NCBI RefSeq assembly: GCF_001982605.1
Contig: NZ_MLCN01000007.1
Span: forward strand, 1-64,000
Length of the DNA: 64,000 bases
Origin: Alkanindiges hydrocarboniclasticus
GTDB taxonomy: Bacteria > Pseudomonadota > Gammaproteobacteria > Pseudomonadales > Moraxellaceae
Reading direction: 5' to 3'
The translations under genes and the position numbers were made by a program. Positions 47,180 to 56,532 of the stretch are shown one piece after another. Position 1 is the first letter of the stretch. The number at the start of each line of letters is the position of its first letter. The notes beneath the pieces were generated by a model, which worked only from the letters and a program-made list of their open reading frames with translations, had not been told where the DNA came from and did not search any database.

Positions 47180-48190
47180 CTAATGCAAATGTAAAATATC
47201 AATGGTGGGAGGTGTCCGAAAGCGTAAAGGCAAGCCCACCAGCCCAGTACCAACCGTCACAAACACCTGCGCATTTTTCACCTGATATAGGCCCTTTTTA
47301 AAGCCCAGCAGCGATACCCGGCTCAGCACATAGTCAGTAAGCCATGGTAATTCCAGTTGACCGCCATGCGTATGGCCTGACAGCATGAGCGGACGATATG
47401 GCAAGTCCGGCACCTGCGCCACGGTATCCGGATTATGCGCCAGAATGACCCACGGTTTATCTTGCGGCATAGCTGGCATGGGCTGCATATCTGCCTTGCC
47501 CGCCCACAAATCCCCAATTCCAATCAGGCGGATTTCATCCATTTCAATGATCTTGCCTTCGATGGGAATAATATTGGCCGCTTCCAGTCCTTCTTTAAGG
47601 ACCTGCTGGATAGGCGGCCCCGGGATTTGTTCATCATGGTTACCGGGCACCGAATAAGCCGGCGCGATAAAGCCTGACAGCACTTTTAAGTCTTCAATCA
47701 GGCGGACATTGGGTTCATAAGTCCAGTCACCGGAAATTACAATAAAGTCTGGCTGCTCCAGATTCACCAGATTGACAATGCGCTTAAGCTGGCGTGCCCG
47801 TCCGGAAAACAGCCCAACATGAATATCGGCCAGTAATGCCACTCTTAACGGGTCTTGTAGCGGTGGCGAATCATGCAGGCGCACAGGGGTACGGCGGACA
47901 ATCAGCAGTTGTGGCTCAACAAATCGCGCATAAATTAAAAACACCGATAACAGCAGCATGGGCACGGCCTGCCATGCATTTTGTAACCCCACTGACCATT
48001 GCCATAATGTCCATGAAAAAAACGGTAAAGTCAGGTACAGACCGTAATACACAAACAGTAAAATGAAAGTTTTAAAGGGTGAAATCGTCAAGGAATGACG
48101 GCAGCCATGGATAGCACGGATTACAGCATAGGCTGTCAGCAGCAAAAAAATGCCATTAAAAATAATCTGTACTGAAGCAGGGTCGGTCAT
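47180..48190 (-). CDS. Membrane-anchored metallophosphoesterase
   Basis: A 336-residue protein with about three membrane segments in residues 1-95 and a calcineurin-like phosphoesterase domain after residue 115. All metal-binding blocks are present: LLADIHVG, VISGDWTYE, GNHDE, LAHNPD and SGHTHGGQ. The YkuE/YaeI-like order suggests a membrane phosphodiesterase with unknown substrate. GGAG precedes the ATG. Its 3' end lies 36 bp from the convergent cyclase gene. Confidence 0.87.
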   Translation of the reverse strand: MTDPASVQIIFNGIFLLLTAYAVIRAIHGCRHSLTISPFKTFILLFVYYGLYLTLPFFSWTLWQWSVGLQNAWQAVPMLLLSVFLIYARFVEPQLLIVRRTPVRLHDSPPLQDPLRVALLADIHVGLFSGRARQLKRIVNLVNLEQPDFIVISGDWTYEPNVRLIEDLKVLSGFIAPAYSVPGNHDEQIPGPPIQQVLKEGLEAANIIPIEGKIIEMDEIRLIGIGDLWAGKADMQPMPAMPQDKPWVILAHNPDTVAQVPDLPYRPLMLSGHTHGGQLELPWLTDYVLSRVSLLGFKKGLYQVKNAQVFVTVGTGLVGLPLRFRTPPTIDILHLH

Positions 48191-48445
48191 TGTTTCTCCA
48201 CTGGATTAAATCCCTAATACAAGTGTGCCTGGCTCATCATATCAACCGATAACACCGATCAACTTGAACACAAATCCACTTGAACTTGGGCACTTTCATT
48301 TCTATTTTGGTAAGACACATTTATTCATTTATTTTAGTCAAGCAGTGCTTATACTATGTAAGCATTTCGCAACCAGTTTAATGATTGTGTGTTCCTGATT
48401 TTTGGCTGTTAAATCATTATTTTCTTGATAAATAGGATACTTCGC

Positions 48446-50068
48446 ATGGAGCGTCAGACGACCCCGGGCTTTCTCCTCCAGTGGCTGAAGCTTGCGCTCA
48501 TTTTTTGTTTAGCTTCTCTGCTTTATGCCTGCTCCAGCCTGCCGCAACGTGTCCCTGTCACTCCCAGTTATTACATTTCTGATACTGGCAACACGCAACT
48601 GGGCCAGTTATTTGAAGCACGCAAGGCAGCCCATGAGGGTTTGACCGGCTACAACCTGCTGATTGATCCGATTGATGCCATTGCGGCGCGCCTAATGCTG
48701 ATTGAAAAGGCCGAAAAGAGCCTGGATTTGCAATATTACATCTGGCACAACGATCAGGTGGGTGCGCTGGCGCTGGAAGGACTGTTGCGGGCGGCTGACC
48801 GTGGAGTCAGGGTGCGGCTATTGCTGGACGACAATAACACTGGAGATCTGGATGCCAGCCTGCTGGCACTAAACCAGCATCCCAATGTGGAAGTCCGGCT
48901 GTTTAATCCGTTTGTCTATCGCAAATGGCGTATGCTGAATTACTTGCTGGACTTTAGCCGTAACAACCATCGTATGCACAACAAGACCTTTATTGCCGAC
49001 TCACAGGTGGCACTGATAGGCGGACGCAATATGAGTAACCAGTATTATGATGCTGGCGAAAGTTTTCAGTTTTCCGATATTGATGTGATGATGGTGGGTC
49101 AGGTGGTTCCTGAAGTAGCCAAGTCATTTGATGATTACTGGAACTATCCTATGGCCTATCCGGTTGTGCAGATGATTAAGGCCAAGGATCACCAGTTAAC
49201 CCTCAAGCAGTTGCGCTTTCAGCTGGCGCATTATAAAGCCACCAGTACCGCACAAAACTACCTGAACCTGACCCGTGAACAGGCCGACTTTGATAGCTGG
49301 CTGTCTGGCGATGAAAAAATGCCATGGGTGCCTGCCCATCTGGTGCAGGATTCTCCAGAAAAAATTAACAAGGATGCCAAGCGCAGTGAACACCTGACTT
49401 TCCAGCTACAAAATCTGGTAGGCAAGCCGCAAAAGCAGCTAGATATTATTTCTGCTTATTTTGTGCCGGCCGATACTGGCACTGAATCGCTGATTAACCT
49501 GAAACGGCAGGGCGTGCGGGTGCGGGTACTGACCAACTCGTATGCAGCCAACGATGTGGGCGTAGTGCACGCCTTTTATGCCAAACGCCGCAAGGAACTT
49601 CTGGAAAATGGCATTGAACTATATGAATTTTTACCACAGGCCCGGACGGTAAAAAGCCGCAAGAGCAAAAAGAACCACATTAGCGCGCTGGCAGATGACA
49701 GCAACGACAACAAGGGGTTAAATGTCGGCGATAGCAGTGATGCCAGCCTGCATGCCAAAATGATGACCTTTGACAACCAGCAGGCTTTTATTGGTTCATT
49801 TAACTTTGATCCGCGTTCGGCCAACCTGAATACTGAAATTGGCGTGATTCTGGATAGTCCCACCCTGGCGACTCAGGTTTCCAAGGATCTGGATAATGCC
49901 ATTATGAATATTGCCTACCGTGTGCGCTTAAATGAACGCGGCAAGATAGTGTGGGAAGAAAAAACGCCAACTGGCATCAAGGTACATACTCAGGAACCCA
50001 ATATTAGCTCAGTCCGCCGCTTTGGCTTAAAGATGCTGTCCTACCTGCCGCTGGATGGCTACATGTAA
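48446..50068 (+). CDS. Phospholipase D-family lipoprotein (cardiolipin synthase-like)
   Basis: A 540-residue protein from ATG 48446 (AGGA upstream); a TTG at 48425 is a weaker start. The N-terminus is a lipoprotein signal with LLYAC, Cys at residue 29, so it is probably attached to an envelope membrane facing the periplasm. Two HKD motifs are present: MHNKTFIADSQVALIGGRNMS and LHAKMMTFDNQQAFIGSFNFDPRS. This is the PLD superfamily (cardiolipin synthase/phospholipase-like); transfer versus hydrolysis cannot be told from sequence. A strong terminator follows. Confidence 0.87.
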   Translation: MERQTTPGFLLQWLKLALIFCLASLLYACSSLPQRVPVTPSYYISDTGNTQLGQLFEARKAAHEGLTGYNLLIDPIDAIAARLMLIEKAEKSLDLQYYIWHNDQVGALALEGLLRAADRGVRVRLLLDDNNTGDLDASLLALNQHPNVEVRLFNPFVYRKWRMLNYLLDFSRNNHRMHNKTFIADSQVALIGGRNMSNQYYDAGESFQFSDIDVMMVGQVVPEVAKSFDDYWNYPMAYPVVQMIKAKDHQLTLKQLRFQLAHYKATSTAQNYLNLTREQADFDSWLSGDEKMPWVPAHLVQDSPEKINKDAKRSEHLTFQLQNLVGKPQKQLDIISAYFVPADTGTESLINLKRQGVRVRVLTNSYAANDVGVVHAFYAKRRKELLENGIELYEFLPQARTVKSRKSKKNHISALADDSNDNKGLNVGDSSDASLHAKMMTFDNQQAFIGSFNFDPRSANLNTEIGVILDSPTLATQVSKDLDNAIMNIAYRVRLNERGKIVWEEKTPTGIKVHTQEPNISSVRRFGLKMLSYLPLDGYM

Positions 50069-50077
50069 CCGGGCAAT

Positions 50078-50113
50078 ATCGTACTATTAGCCGCTAATAG
50101 TACGATTGTTTTT
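50078..50113 (+). terminator. Terminator after the PLD-like gene
   Basis: A 13-bp perfect stem, ATCGTACTATTAG / CTAATAGTACGAT, with a 3-base loop and a following TGTTTTT run. Confidence 0.88.
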
Positions 50114-50121
50114 ACAGCTTT

Positions 50122-50958
50122 TTAAGGCTGGAGTACCTGCTGTTGTAAGGCCAGCAGTCCTTCACTCATGTGGCGGTGCAATTCAGCCGTCAAGGACTCT
50201 ACATCGTGGCCTTGCGGTGAAATGGCCGCTAATGGCATCAGATGGGCGCGTATTTTTTTAAGGGCCAGTACTTGTAGCAGGTGCGGCATAAAACCGAGAT
50301 CGTCAATAAACGGAACCACCTGATCCAGTTGTCCCTGCTCGTTTACATAGCACAGCACCAGTGGTTGAATGGGCGTCTGGGTGGCAATGGCCGATGCCAG
50401 CAGTTTGCCATGCAGGCGCTTTACCGCACGGCCATCGGTAGTGGTGGCTTCCGGGAAAAAAAGCACTGGAAGTTTCTGGTTTAAAAAACCGGAAATCTGC
50501 TCTTTAACCACTACCGAATCACCAGAACCCCGCTTGATAAACAGCGTCCCCCCTGCCTGTGCCAGCCTGCCAAATATCGGCCAGTGCTGTATTTCGGCCT
50601 TGGCCAAAAAGAAAATCCGGGTTTGCGAACCAATTACTGCCACGTCCAGCCACGACACATGATTACTCACCCATAGCGCATGCTCGACAGGCATGGGCGC
50701 ATGTACCGTAACCTCAATATCCAGTGCGTCACACAGGCCACGGCAAAAATAACGCACCATCCGCGTATGCTTGGGCTGGTTAGGCTGGCTAAAAGCACCT
50801 TCCCGAAACGCCAGTCCGAAGCCTTCATTAACCACTTTTAATAAGGCAGCCATATGTTTTAACTGCCTTAAGGTCAACTGGCCTTTGGTCTTTAACTGCT
50901 GAAGTTGCTTTAACGAATAAAAAGGAAATTGTGACGGAATTAAATTCAACATTTTCAC
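50122..50958 (-). CDS. PlsC-family 1-acylglycerol-3-phosphate acyltransferase-like protein
   Basis: A 278-residue acyltransferase. The catalytic NHxSWLD box (VSNHVSWLDVAVIG) and the second motif FPEATTTDG, in which the usual FPEGT glycine is replaced by Ala, are visible. A GGTLFIKRGSGDS segment lies between them. It should transfer a fatty acyl chain to a lysophospholipid. There is no clear membrane segment except the helix near the first motif. Convergent with the PLD-like gene. Confidence 0.85.
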   Translation of the reverse strand: MKMLNLIPSQFPFYSLKQLQQLKTKGQLTLRQLKHMAALLKVVNEGFGLAFREGAFSQPNQPKHTRMVRYFCRGLCDALDIEVTVHAPMPVEHALWVSNHVSWLDVAVIGSQTRIFFLAKAEIQHWPIFGRLAQAGGTLFIKRGSGDSVVVKEQISGFLNQKLPVLFFPEATTTDGRAVKRLHGKLLASAIATQTPIQPLVLCYVNEQGQLDQVVPFIDDLGFMPHLLQVLALKKIRAHLMPLAAISPQGHDVESLTAELHRHMSEGLLALQQQVLQP

Positions 50959-51129
50959 CTGACGTGTGGCTAAAAGCGGCTTCCGTATCTCTACGGTTTT
51001 ACGGTAATGACTTCAGTATAGTGCCATATTTTCGGGCCAAAATAATGAATGCCATTGTGGGCTCGTTAAAAATTGCCTGAATACCCGCCCCGCTCTTGCA
51101 TCTGGCAAACCTTCCTGTTTTTTATATTT

Positions 51130-51148
51130 GATAATAATTATCATTTGC
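51130..51148. promoter_or_regulatory. Fur box upstream of sodA
   Basis: GATAATAATTATCATTTGC matches the 19-bp Fur consensus at most positions and lies about 60 bp before the sodA start. Fur repression of Mn-superoxide dismutase genes is well known in enterobacteria and pseudomonads, so iron starvation should raise expression. Confidence 0.7.
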
Positions 51149-51207
51149 ATTATTGCTGCTAATTATTTATTCTCAATCATCGCTTTTGCCCTATTGCCGA
51201 ACTGACC

Positions 51208-51822
51208 ATGGCTTATCAACTCCCCGAACTGCCCTATTCCTATGAGGCACTGGAACCGCATATTGACGCCAAAACCATGCAAATCCATCATACCCGGCAT
51301 CACCAGACCTACATCAATAATCTGAACACTGCTATTGCAGGCACAGTATGGGAACAACTGCCTATTGAAAAACTGGTGGCCAAGACTAATGAATTGCCTG
51401 CAACGCTGCGTAACATAGTCATTAATCAGGGCGGTGGCCATGCCAATCACTCGCTGTTCTGGACAGTAATGAGCCCAACCGGCGGCGGTAAACCAAACGG
51501 TGCCTTGGCCAATACCATTGAACGGGACTTAAACGGGCTTGATACGTTTAAGGACACATTTACCAAGGCTGCCTTAAGTCGCTTTGGTAGTGGCTGGGCC
51601 TGGTTGAGTGTAACTTCGGACAAAAGGCTGGTGGTAGAAAGCACGGGCAATCAGGACTCACCACTGATGCATGGCAATACCCCCATTCTGGGGCTGGATG
51701 TGTGGGAACACGCCTATTACCTGAAATACCAGAACCGCCGGCCTGAATATATTAAGGCTTTTTACCATGTCGTAAACTGGGATGAAGTGGCCCGGCGCTA
51801 TCAAGCAGCACTTGACGCTTAA
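51208..51822 (+). CDS. sodA: Manganese superoxide dismutase
   Basis: Converts superoxide to oxygen and hydrogen peroxide. The 204-residue product has the four metal ligands H27, H81, D164 and H168 ([18 protein letters not shown]). The second-sphere glutamine lies in NQDSPLM and a glycine in [11 protein letters not shown], the Mn-type pattern rather than the Fe-type. Length matches SodA (206). The Fur box upstream supports this assignment. Confidence 0.92.
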   Translation: MAYQLPELPYSYEALEPHIDAKTMQIHHTRHHQTYINNLNTAIAGTVWEQLPIEKLVAKTNELPATLRNIVINQGGGHANHSLFWTVMSPTGGGKPNGALANTIERDLNGLDTFKDTFTKAALSRFGSGWAWLSVTSDKRLVVESTGNQDSPLMHGNTPILGLDVWEHAYYLKYQNRRPEYIKAFYHVVNWDEVARRYQAALDA

Positions 51823-51847
51823 TGCGCCCCAGAATGCAGGTATTTAT

Positions 51848-51991
51848 ATGAAACCTAAAACTGATGCTTCAACTGATCCTGTAATAGCCGGAGCACTGGC
51901 TATGCCACGCTTATTCCGTTACCTGATTGGCACACTGATTTTGCTGTCTGGCGGTGCAGCACTTTTGGCAAGAACTTTGGCGCTTTTTTAA
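51848..51991 (+). CDS. 47-residue single-span membrane peptide
   Basis: A short gene from ATG 51848, with GCAGG eight bases upstream, ending at 51991. About 23 polar residues are followed by one hydrophobic helix (YLIGTLILLSGGAALLA). It begins 26 bp after sodA and may share its transcript and Fur control. No known family was recognised. Confidence 0.55.
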   Translation: MKPKTDASTDPVIAGALAMPRLFRYLIGTLILLSGGAALLARTLALF

Positions 51992-52146
51992 TGAGATCTT
52001 TGTACAGGATGACATGAGAACACCGGATTAGACCACGTCAATATATGACCTGCCCTTACCCTGCTCACATAAATAATGCAGCACAACACAGCAAAATTGC
52101 TTAAAATAGCCCCTATCTAATTTGCTTTATACAGGTCAATTCATAC

Positions 52147-53616
52147 GTGGAATATTTTGAGCGGCATCAGGGCGGTGAACGTGCACTGCTGGTTCACCTA
52201 AGCGTTTATCAGCTTGAAGAACTGGATGTCGAAGAATTCAAGCTGCTTGCCCAATCTGCCGGTGCCGATATTATTGACTTGATCACCGGTTCACGCCAGC
52301 GCCCCGACCCCAAGCTGTTTATTGGTAGCGGCAAGGCTGAGGAAATTGCAGCCCGTGTCCAGACAGATGACATTGATCTGGTAATTTTTGACCATACCTT
52401 AACGCCTGCACAGGAGCGTAACCTTGAACGGGTCATGCAGTGCCGCGTGATTGACCGTACGGGCCTGATTCTGGACATTTTTGCCCAGCGCGCGCGTACC
52501 CATGAAGGCAAGTTACAGGTTGAACTGGCCCAGCTTGAACATTTGTCCAGTCGTCTGGTACGCGGCTGGACTCACCTTGAGCGCCAAAAAGGTGGTATTG
52601 GCCTGCGCGGTCCCGGTGAAACCCAACTGGAAACTGACCGCCGCTTGCTAAGAATCCGGGTTAGCCAGCTGAAGGAACGTCTGGAAAAAGTACGCCAGAC
52701 CCGCAGTCAGGGACGTGCTGCCCGCCAGAAAGCCGATGTGCCAACCATTTCACTGGTGGGCTATACCAATGCGGGCAAGTCTACCTTGTTTAACAAGCTG
52801 GCCAATAGCGATGTATATGCCGCCAACCAGCTGTTTGCCACGCTTGACCCAACCTTACGTCGCCTTGAATGGGATGGTCTTGGTACGGTGGTGCTAGCGG
52901 ATACCGTGGGCTTTGTGCGCAACCTGCCGCACTCACTGGTCGATTCCTTCCGGGCCACGCTGGAAGAAACACTGGAAGCCTCTTTACTACTGCATGTAAT
53001 TGATGCCAATAGCTCAGAGATGCATGAGCAGATTGAAGCCGTAGAAGCGGTACTCAAGGAAATTGGCAATAACGTCGCTGTGCTGCGGGTCTATAACAAA
53101 ATTGATGCCAGTGGTGATGAACCCCGACTGGTCGAAGCCGCCCCCAACCAGCCGGATCGGGTGTATGTATCGGCCCATACAGGCGCCGGATTAAACCTGC
53201 TAAAGCAGGCGGTACAAACCTGCCTGATGGGCCAACTGCATGACTTTGAACTTACCCTGCCTGCCAGTGCAGGCAAGTTGCGTAACCAGTTGTACCAGCT
53301 CAATGTGGTCAGAAGTGAGCAAAATCTGGACAATGGCTATAGCGTACTTCAGGTTCATCTGGCGCAGGATCAGTTACAGCAACTGATTGGCAAGGCACAG
53401 CTTTTACCGCGCGATGTGCTGGCATCACATCAGGCTGCACTGTTTGAGCGACCGCTGGAACATTTTGAACACCTGCCTGCCAAGTCTACAGAGTTTGACG
53501 TAGCTGATGATTCAGTATTTGAATCAACCCCTGAACCACACGATGAGCATCACTCAGCAATGGCTCAGCAACAGGACGACTATTTAGACAATTCAACTGA
53601 TGAGTCGCAGAAATAG
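52147..53616 (+). CDS. hflX: Ribosome-associated GTPase HflX
   Basis: A 489-residue GTPase that binds and splits stalled ribosomes, especially in stress. The N-terminal HflX domain (ALLVHLSVYQLEELDVEEF, KLFIGSGKAEEIA, VIFDHTLTPAQERNLERV) leads into the middle coil GPGETQLETDRRLLRIRVSQL. The G domain carries LVGYTNAGKSTLFN, LADTVGFVRNLPHSLVDSF and NKID. The C-terminal 60 residues are acidic and extended beyond the E. coli protein (426). Start is GTG with AGG a little far upstream. The common partner hfq is not adjacent. Confidence 0.92.
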   Translation: MEYFERHQGGERALLVHLSVYQLEELDVEEFKLLAQSAGADIIDLITGSRQRPDPKLFIGSGKAEEIAARVQTDDIDLVIFDHTLTPAQERNLERVMQCRVIDRTGLILDIFAQRARTHEGKLQVELAQLEHLSSRLVRGWTHLERQKGGIGLRGPGETQLETDRRLLRIRVSQLKERLEKVRQTRSQGRAARQKADVPTISLVGYTNAGKSTLFNKLANSDVYAANQLFATLDPTLRRLEWDGLGTVVLADTVGFVRNLPHSLVDSFRATLEETLEASLLLHVIDANSSEMHEQIEAVEAVLKEIGNNVAVLRVYNKIDASGDEPRLVEAAPNQPDRVYVSAHTGAGLNLLKQAVQTCLMGQLHDFELTLPASAGKLRNQLYQLNVVRSEQNLDNGYSVLQVHLAQDQLQQLIGKAQLLPRDVLASHQAALFERPLEHFEHLPAKSTEFDVADDSVFESTPEPHDEHHSAMAQQQDDYLDNSTDESQK

Positions 53617-53748
53617 CTGCTGTATTTTTTAGGGCTTTAACCGAAAAACCTGAACACTCATTTTATTAAACAACGTTGGGGTTAAACAGGGCGTTCACTC
53701 ACTGCTTGTTAGCAAATGGTGGAATAGCCCTGCATCGGTTTAAGCGCT

Positions 53749-54189
53749 ATGCTATTGCCGGGATTAATCGGGGTTATTCCTGTTTTACCCTTTACTTTAG
53801 GCTGTATCATGCTGTGGAATAAATACGACTGGCCTGCTTTAGTTGCAACCTTTGCCCTGATTGTGCTGGTACGGGAAAGCTGTGTCTGGTTGATGGGCCT
53901 GTTTGCGCATCCTGAGCTTGGCAATTTGCTGGGTTTACTGTTATTGCTGATAATTTTGATTATCTGGCGCAAGATCAAACCGCTGCCAATGCGCATGCTG
54001 GATGCCAACACCCACATCATGAAAGAAAGTGCGTTTGCATTTTTACCTGTTTCGGCAGGATCGGTCATTATGCTTATGCATTTGGGTGATGAGCTGCCAT
54101 GGTTTTTGTTTATTCTGCTATTTAGCACGCTCGTGCCTTTGTGGCTATATGCACAAATGGCCAAACGCTGGATGAGCTTGGACAAGTGA
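53749..54189 (+). CDS. LrgA/CidA-like small membrane protein
   Basis: A 146-residue protein with about four membrane segments. The central segment GNLLGLLLLLIILIIW and the following KESAFAFLPVSAGSVIML resemble the LrgA/CidA family, whose second half has a conserved FVPAGVG-like stretch. It precedes an LrgB-like gene, which supports the assignment. LrgA/CidA proteins are holin-like and take part in control of murein hydrolysis or small-metabolite export. The start is uncertain; no strong ribosome site is seen. Confidence 0.6.
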   Translation: MLLPGLIGVIPVLPFTLGCIMLWNKYDWPALVATFALIVLVRESCVWLMGLFAHPELGNLLGLLLLLIILIIWRKIKPLPMRMLDANTHIMKESAFAFLPVSAGSVIMLMHLGDELPWFLFILLFSTLVPLWLYAQMAKRWMSLDK

Positions 54190-54464
54190 AGCATTGCTTC
54201 ACCCAAGCGCAAGATGAAAGCTGTGCTTGAATCGCAAGGATAAGCAGAGCCGCTTCGCCTTGCGGCATATATGCCTCATCTACCTGAATAGCGAAGATAA
54301 ACAAAGCACTGTTTTGCAAAAAACAAAAAGCCTCGAATGATGTAGCAATGAAATTTGAAGCTGTTTCGTTCTCTGATTAAATAAGTAGTATTGCTAGGTA
54401 ACACTGCAATGCACGTACTCTGCAAGAAAACCAAGGCCAAGCCAGATAAAGAGGTTTTATCACC

Positions 54465-55133
54465 ATGTTACTTGTTATTGCTGGCTTTGCCCTCACCTTG
54501 GTATCGCATATTCTGGCACGGTTTTTAGGCCAGTATTTTCCGCGTCTGCCTGTTATTGTCATTGCCATGTTTATTGTACTGGCTTTATTGTGGCTGGTAC
54601 GCTGGCCTTATGACCATTACATACAACAGGTAGACCAGCTATTCCGTCATTTGCTGGGCTATGTCACGGTGGCATTGGCCATTCCACTGGCTGCCATCCG
54701 GCTGGATGACGTACCCCTGAAGGCCCTGATTAGTCTGTTTGTGTTTGCTACGCTGACCAGTGTTGCTGTTCCCATGGGGCTGGCCTATGCCGTGCATTTG
54801 TCATCGCCAACCGTACTGGCCTTTGCCACCCGTGCAGTCACTACTCCGATTGCCTTAAATATTGCATCGTTGATTCATGCACCACTGGCCATGGTGACCC
54901 TGATTGTCATTTTATCCGGGCTGATTGGCGCTGCCCTATCGCCCATTATTTTGCGTAAACTGGATGATGAGCGAGCCGCGGGTTTGGCACTGGGACTGGC
55001 GGCCCATGCTATTGGTACAGTACAGGCATGGCAACGCGGGCCAGTTGCTGGTCGCTATGCGGCCTTTGGTATGGCAGTAAATGGCATCCTCACAGCAATC
55101 TGGCTACCGCTGTTAATCCTGAATTTGCCTTAA
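54465..55133 (+). CDS. LrgB/CidB-family membrane protein
   Basis: A 222-residue protein with about seven membrane segments. It shows the LrgB family core: YVTVALAIPL, then FATRAVTTPIALNIAS, and near the end the AGLALGLAAHAIGTVQAWQRGPVAGRYAAFGMAVNG block. AGAGG precedes the ATG. It lies 275 bp after the LrgA-like gene; a gap this long is unusual for this pair, so co-transcription is uncertain. Confidence 0.85.
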   Translation: MLLVIAGFALTLVSHILARFLGQYFPRLPVIVIAMFIVLALLWLVRWPYDHYIQQVDQLFRHLLGYVTVALAIPLAAIRLDDVPLKALISLFVFATLTSVAVPMGLAYAVHLSSPTVLAFATRAVTTPIALNIASLIHAPLAMVTLIVILSGLIGAALSPIILRKLDDERAAGLALGLAAHAIGTVQAWQRGPVAGRYAAFGMAVNGILTAIWLPLLILNLP

Positions 55134-55383
55134 AAATTAAAATTACTCCATATAGCCATCAAAATATAGATATAGTTCCTTAATTTACAGATAATGATCG
55201 AACCGTTCACATAAAATAGTTGTAGGGAACCTTGTATTCGATTAAATTGTCTACAGATATATCAATGTTAAGTGTTGTTAATTAAATTAACTTCAATTGC
55301 CGGTGATCTTATCTGTCTGCGCGTAGACGCGCTGCCTCAAAAGTAACAGATCATGCGATCGTTGAAGGTTAAGGAGAACCTAG

Positions 55384-55842
55384 ATGTTAAAATCGTTATC
55401 CATCGCTTGTGCAGCAAGTTTGACTTTCTTATGTGCCAGTGTTGCCCATGCAGGTGACCTGAGCGGTACATGGCGTACTATTGATGACAAAACCGGCTTT
55501 TCCAAAGGTCTGGTAGAAATCAAGCAGGACAGCACCGGCGCCTACAATGGTACCATTATCAAAGTCATTCCCCGTCCCGGCTATACGCCCAAGGACACCT
55601 GCCAGAATTGCCCGGCGCCTTATACCAACAAGCCCATGGTTGGCCTGACTGTATTGACTGGTCTGAAGCAAGATCCAAAAAATGAAAATAATTTCATTAA
55701 TGCCAAAGTGCTGGATCCACTCTCAGGCAATATTTACAAAGGCAAAGCCAAGTTAAGCTCCGATGGCCGTCGCTTAAGCATGCGCGGTTATGTTGGGATC
55801 TCTGCACTGGGTCGCAGCCAAACCTGGATTCGCGAGGACTAA
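55384..55842 (+). CDS. DUF2147 secreted protein, copy 1
   Basis: A 152-residue protein with a signal peptide of about 23 residues (SVAHA) and a DUF2147 domain. It begins GDLSGTWRTIDDKTGFSKGLVEI, with a CQNCPAPYTNKP cysteine pair and the conserved end VLDPLSGNIYKGKAKLSSDGRRL...GYVGISALGRSQTW. TTAAGGAG precedes the ATG. First of four tandem copies. Function unknown; such small beta-rich proteins are common in Acinetobacter and likely work in the periplasm or outside the cell. Confidence 0.88.
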   Translation: MLKSLSIACAASLTFLCASVAHAGDLSGTWRTIDDKTGFSKGLVEIKQDSTGAYNGTIIKVIPRPGYTPKDTCQNCPAPYTNKPMVGLTVLTGLKQDPKNENNFINAKVLDPLSGNIYKGKAKLSSDGRRLSMRGYVGISALGRSQTWIRED

Positions 55843-55888
55843 TACACAGCCTTGCCATTCCCCGTTTGACATCACTGTCTTACACCAC

Positions 55889-55929
55889 GGCCCAGATCAA
55901 TCATCTGGGCCATATTTTTATCTTTTTTT
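55889..55929 (+). terminator. Terminator between DUF2147 copies 1 and 2
   Basis: A 9-bp perfect stem (GGCCCAGAT / ATCTGGGCC) with a 5-base loop is followed by ATATTTTTATC and seven T. Copy 2 therefore probably has either readthrough or its own promoter. Confidence 0.85.
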
Positions 55930-55947
55930 CAGGATTAATTCATTTCC

Positions 55948-56406
55948 ATGGCTAAATTTTTATCAACACTGGTCGTTGTCAGCTTAGCGCTTGCTAATTT
56001 CAGTCTGGCTCAGGCCGCTGATCTGACGGGCAAGTGGCGCACCATTGATGACAAAACCGGTTTTTCCAAGGCTATGGTTGAAATCAGGCAACAAGCCGAC
56101 GGTTCGTATACCGGTACTATCATTCAGCTTATTCCCCGTCCCGGCTATACACCCAAGGAAACCTGCCAGCGCTGTCCGGCACCCTATACCAACAAACCTA
56201 TTGTAGGACTGCCTATCTTGCAGGGTTTAAAACCAGACCCCAAACATGAAAACAACTTCCATGGTGCGCGCGTGCTTGACCCGCTGTCTGGTAACCTCTA
56301 CAAGGGTAAAGCCAAATTAAGTGCCGATGGCCGCCGTTTTACCTTCCGGGGTTATGTCGGTATTTCAGCGCTCGGCCGTAGCCAGACCTGGCTTCGTGAA
56401 GATTAA
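55948..56406 (+). CDS. DUF2147 secreted protein, copy 2
   Basis: A 152-residue copy with signal peptide (AQAA) and the pattern DLTGKWRTIDDKTGFSKAMVEI, CQRCPAPYTNKP and GYVGISALGRSQTWLRED. It is close to copy 1 over the whole mature domain, so it looks like a recent duplication. It is separated from copy 1 by a terminator. Confidence 0.88.
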   Translation: MAKFLSTLVVVSLALANFSLAQAADLTGKWRTIDDKTGFSKAMVEIRQQADGSYTGTIIQLIPRPGYTPKETCQRCPAPYTNKPIVGLPILQGLKPDPKHENNFHGARVLDPLSGNLYKGKAKLSADGRRFTFRGYVGISALGRSQTWLRED

Positions 56407-56499
56407 ACCGGCACATTCAAGCCGGCTAAATACTTTTCTTCATTGCAACTGGGTGTAATTATTAGAAAAATGATTATGTGCTTGTTTTGGTTTCAGCTA

Positions 56500-56523
56500 C
56501 TATTAGAATAATTACTCTAATAG
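56500..56523. promoter_or_regulatory. Inverted repeat covering the leader of DUF2147 copy 3
   Basis: CTATTAGA-N8-TCTAATAG, with perfect 8-bp arms, runs into the AGGA ribosome site of copy 3 (ATG at 56533). It could be a protein operator or an RNA hairpin that limits translation. Confidence 0.45.
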
Positions 56524-56532
56524 GATGCTGTA

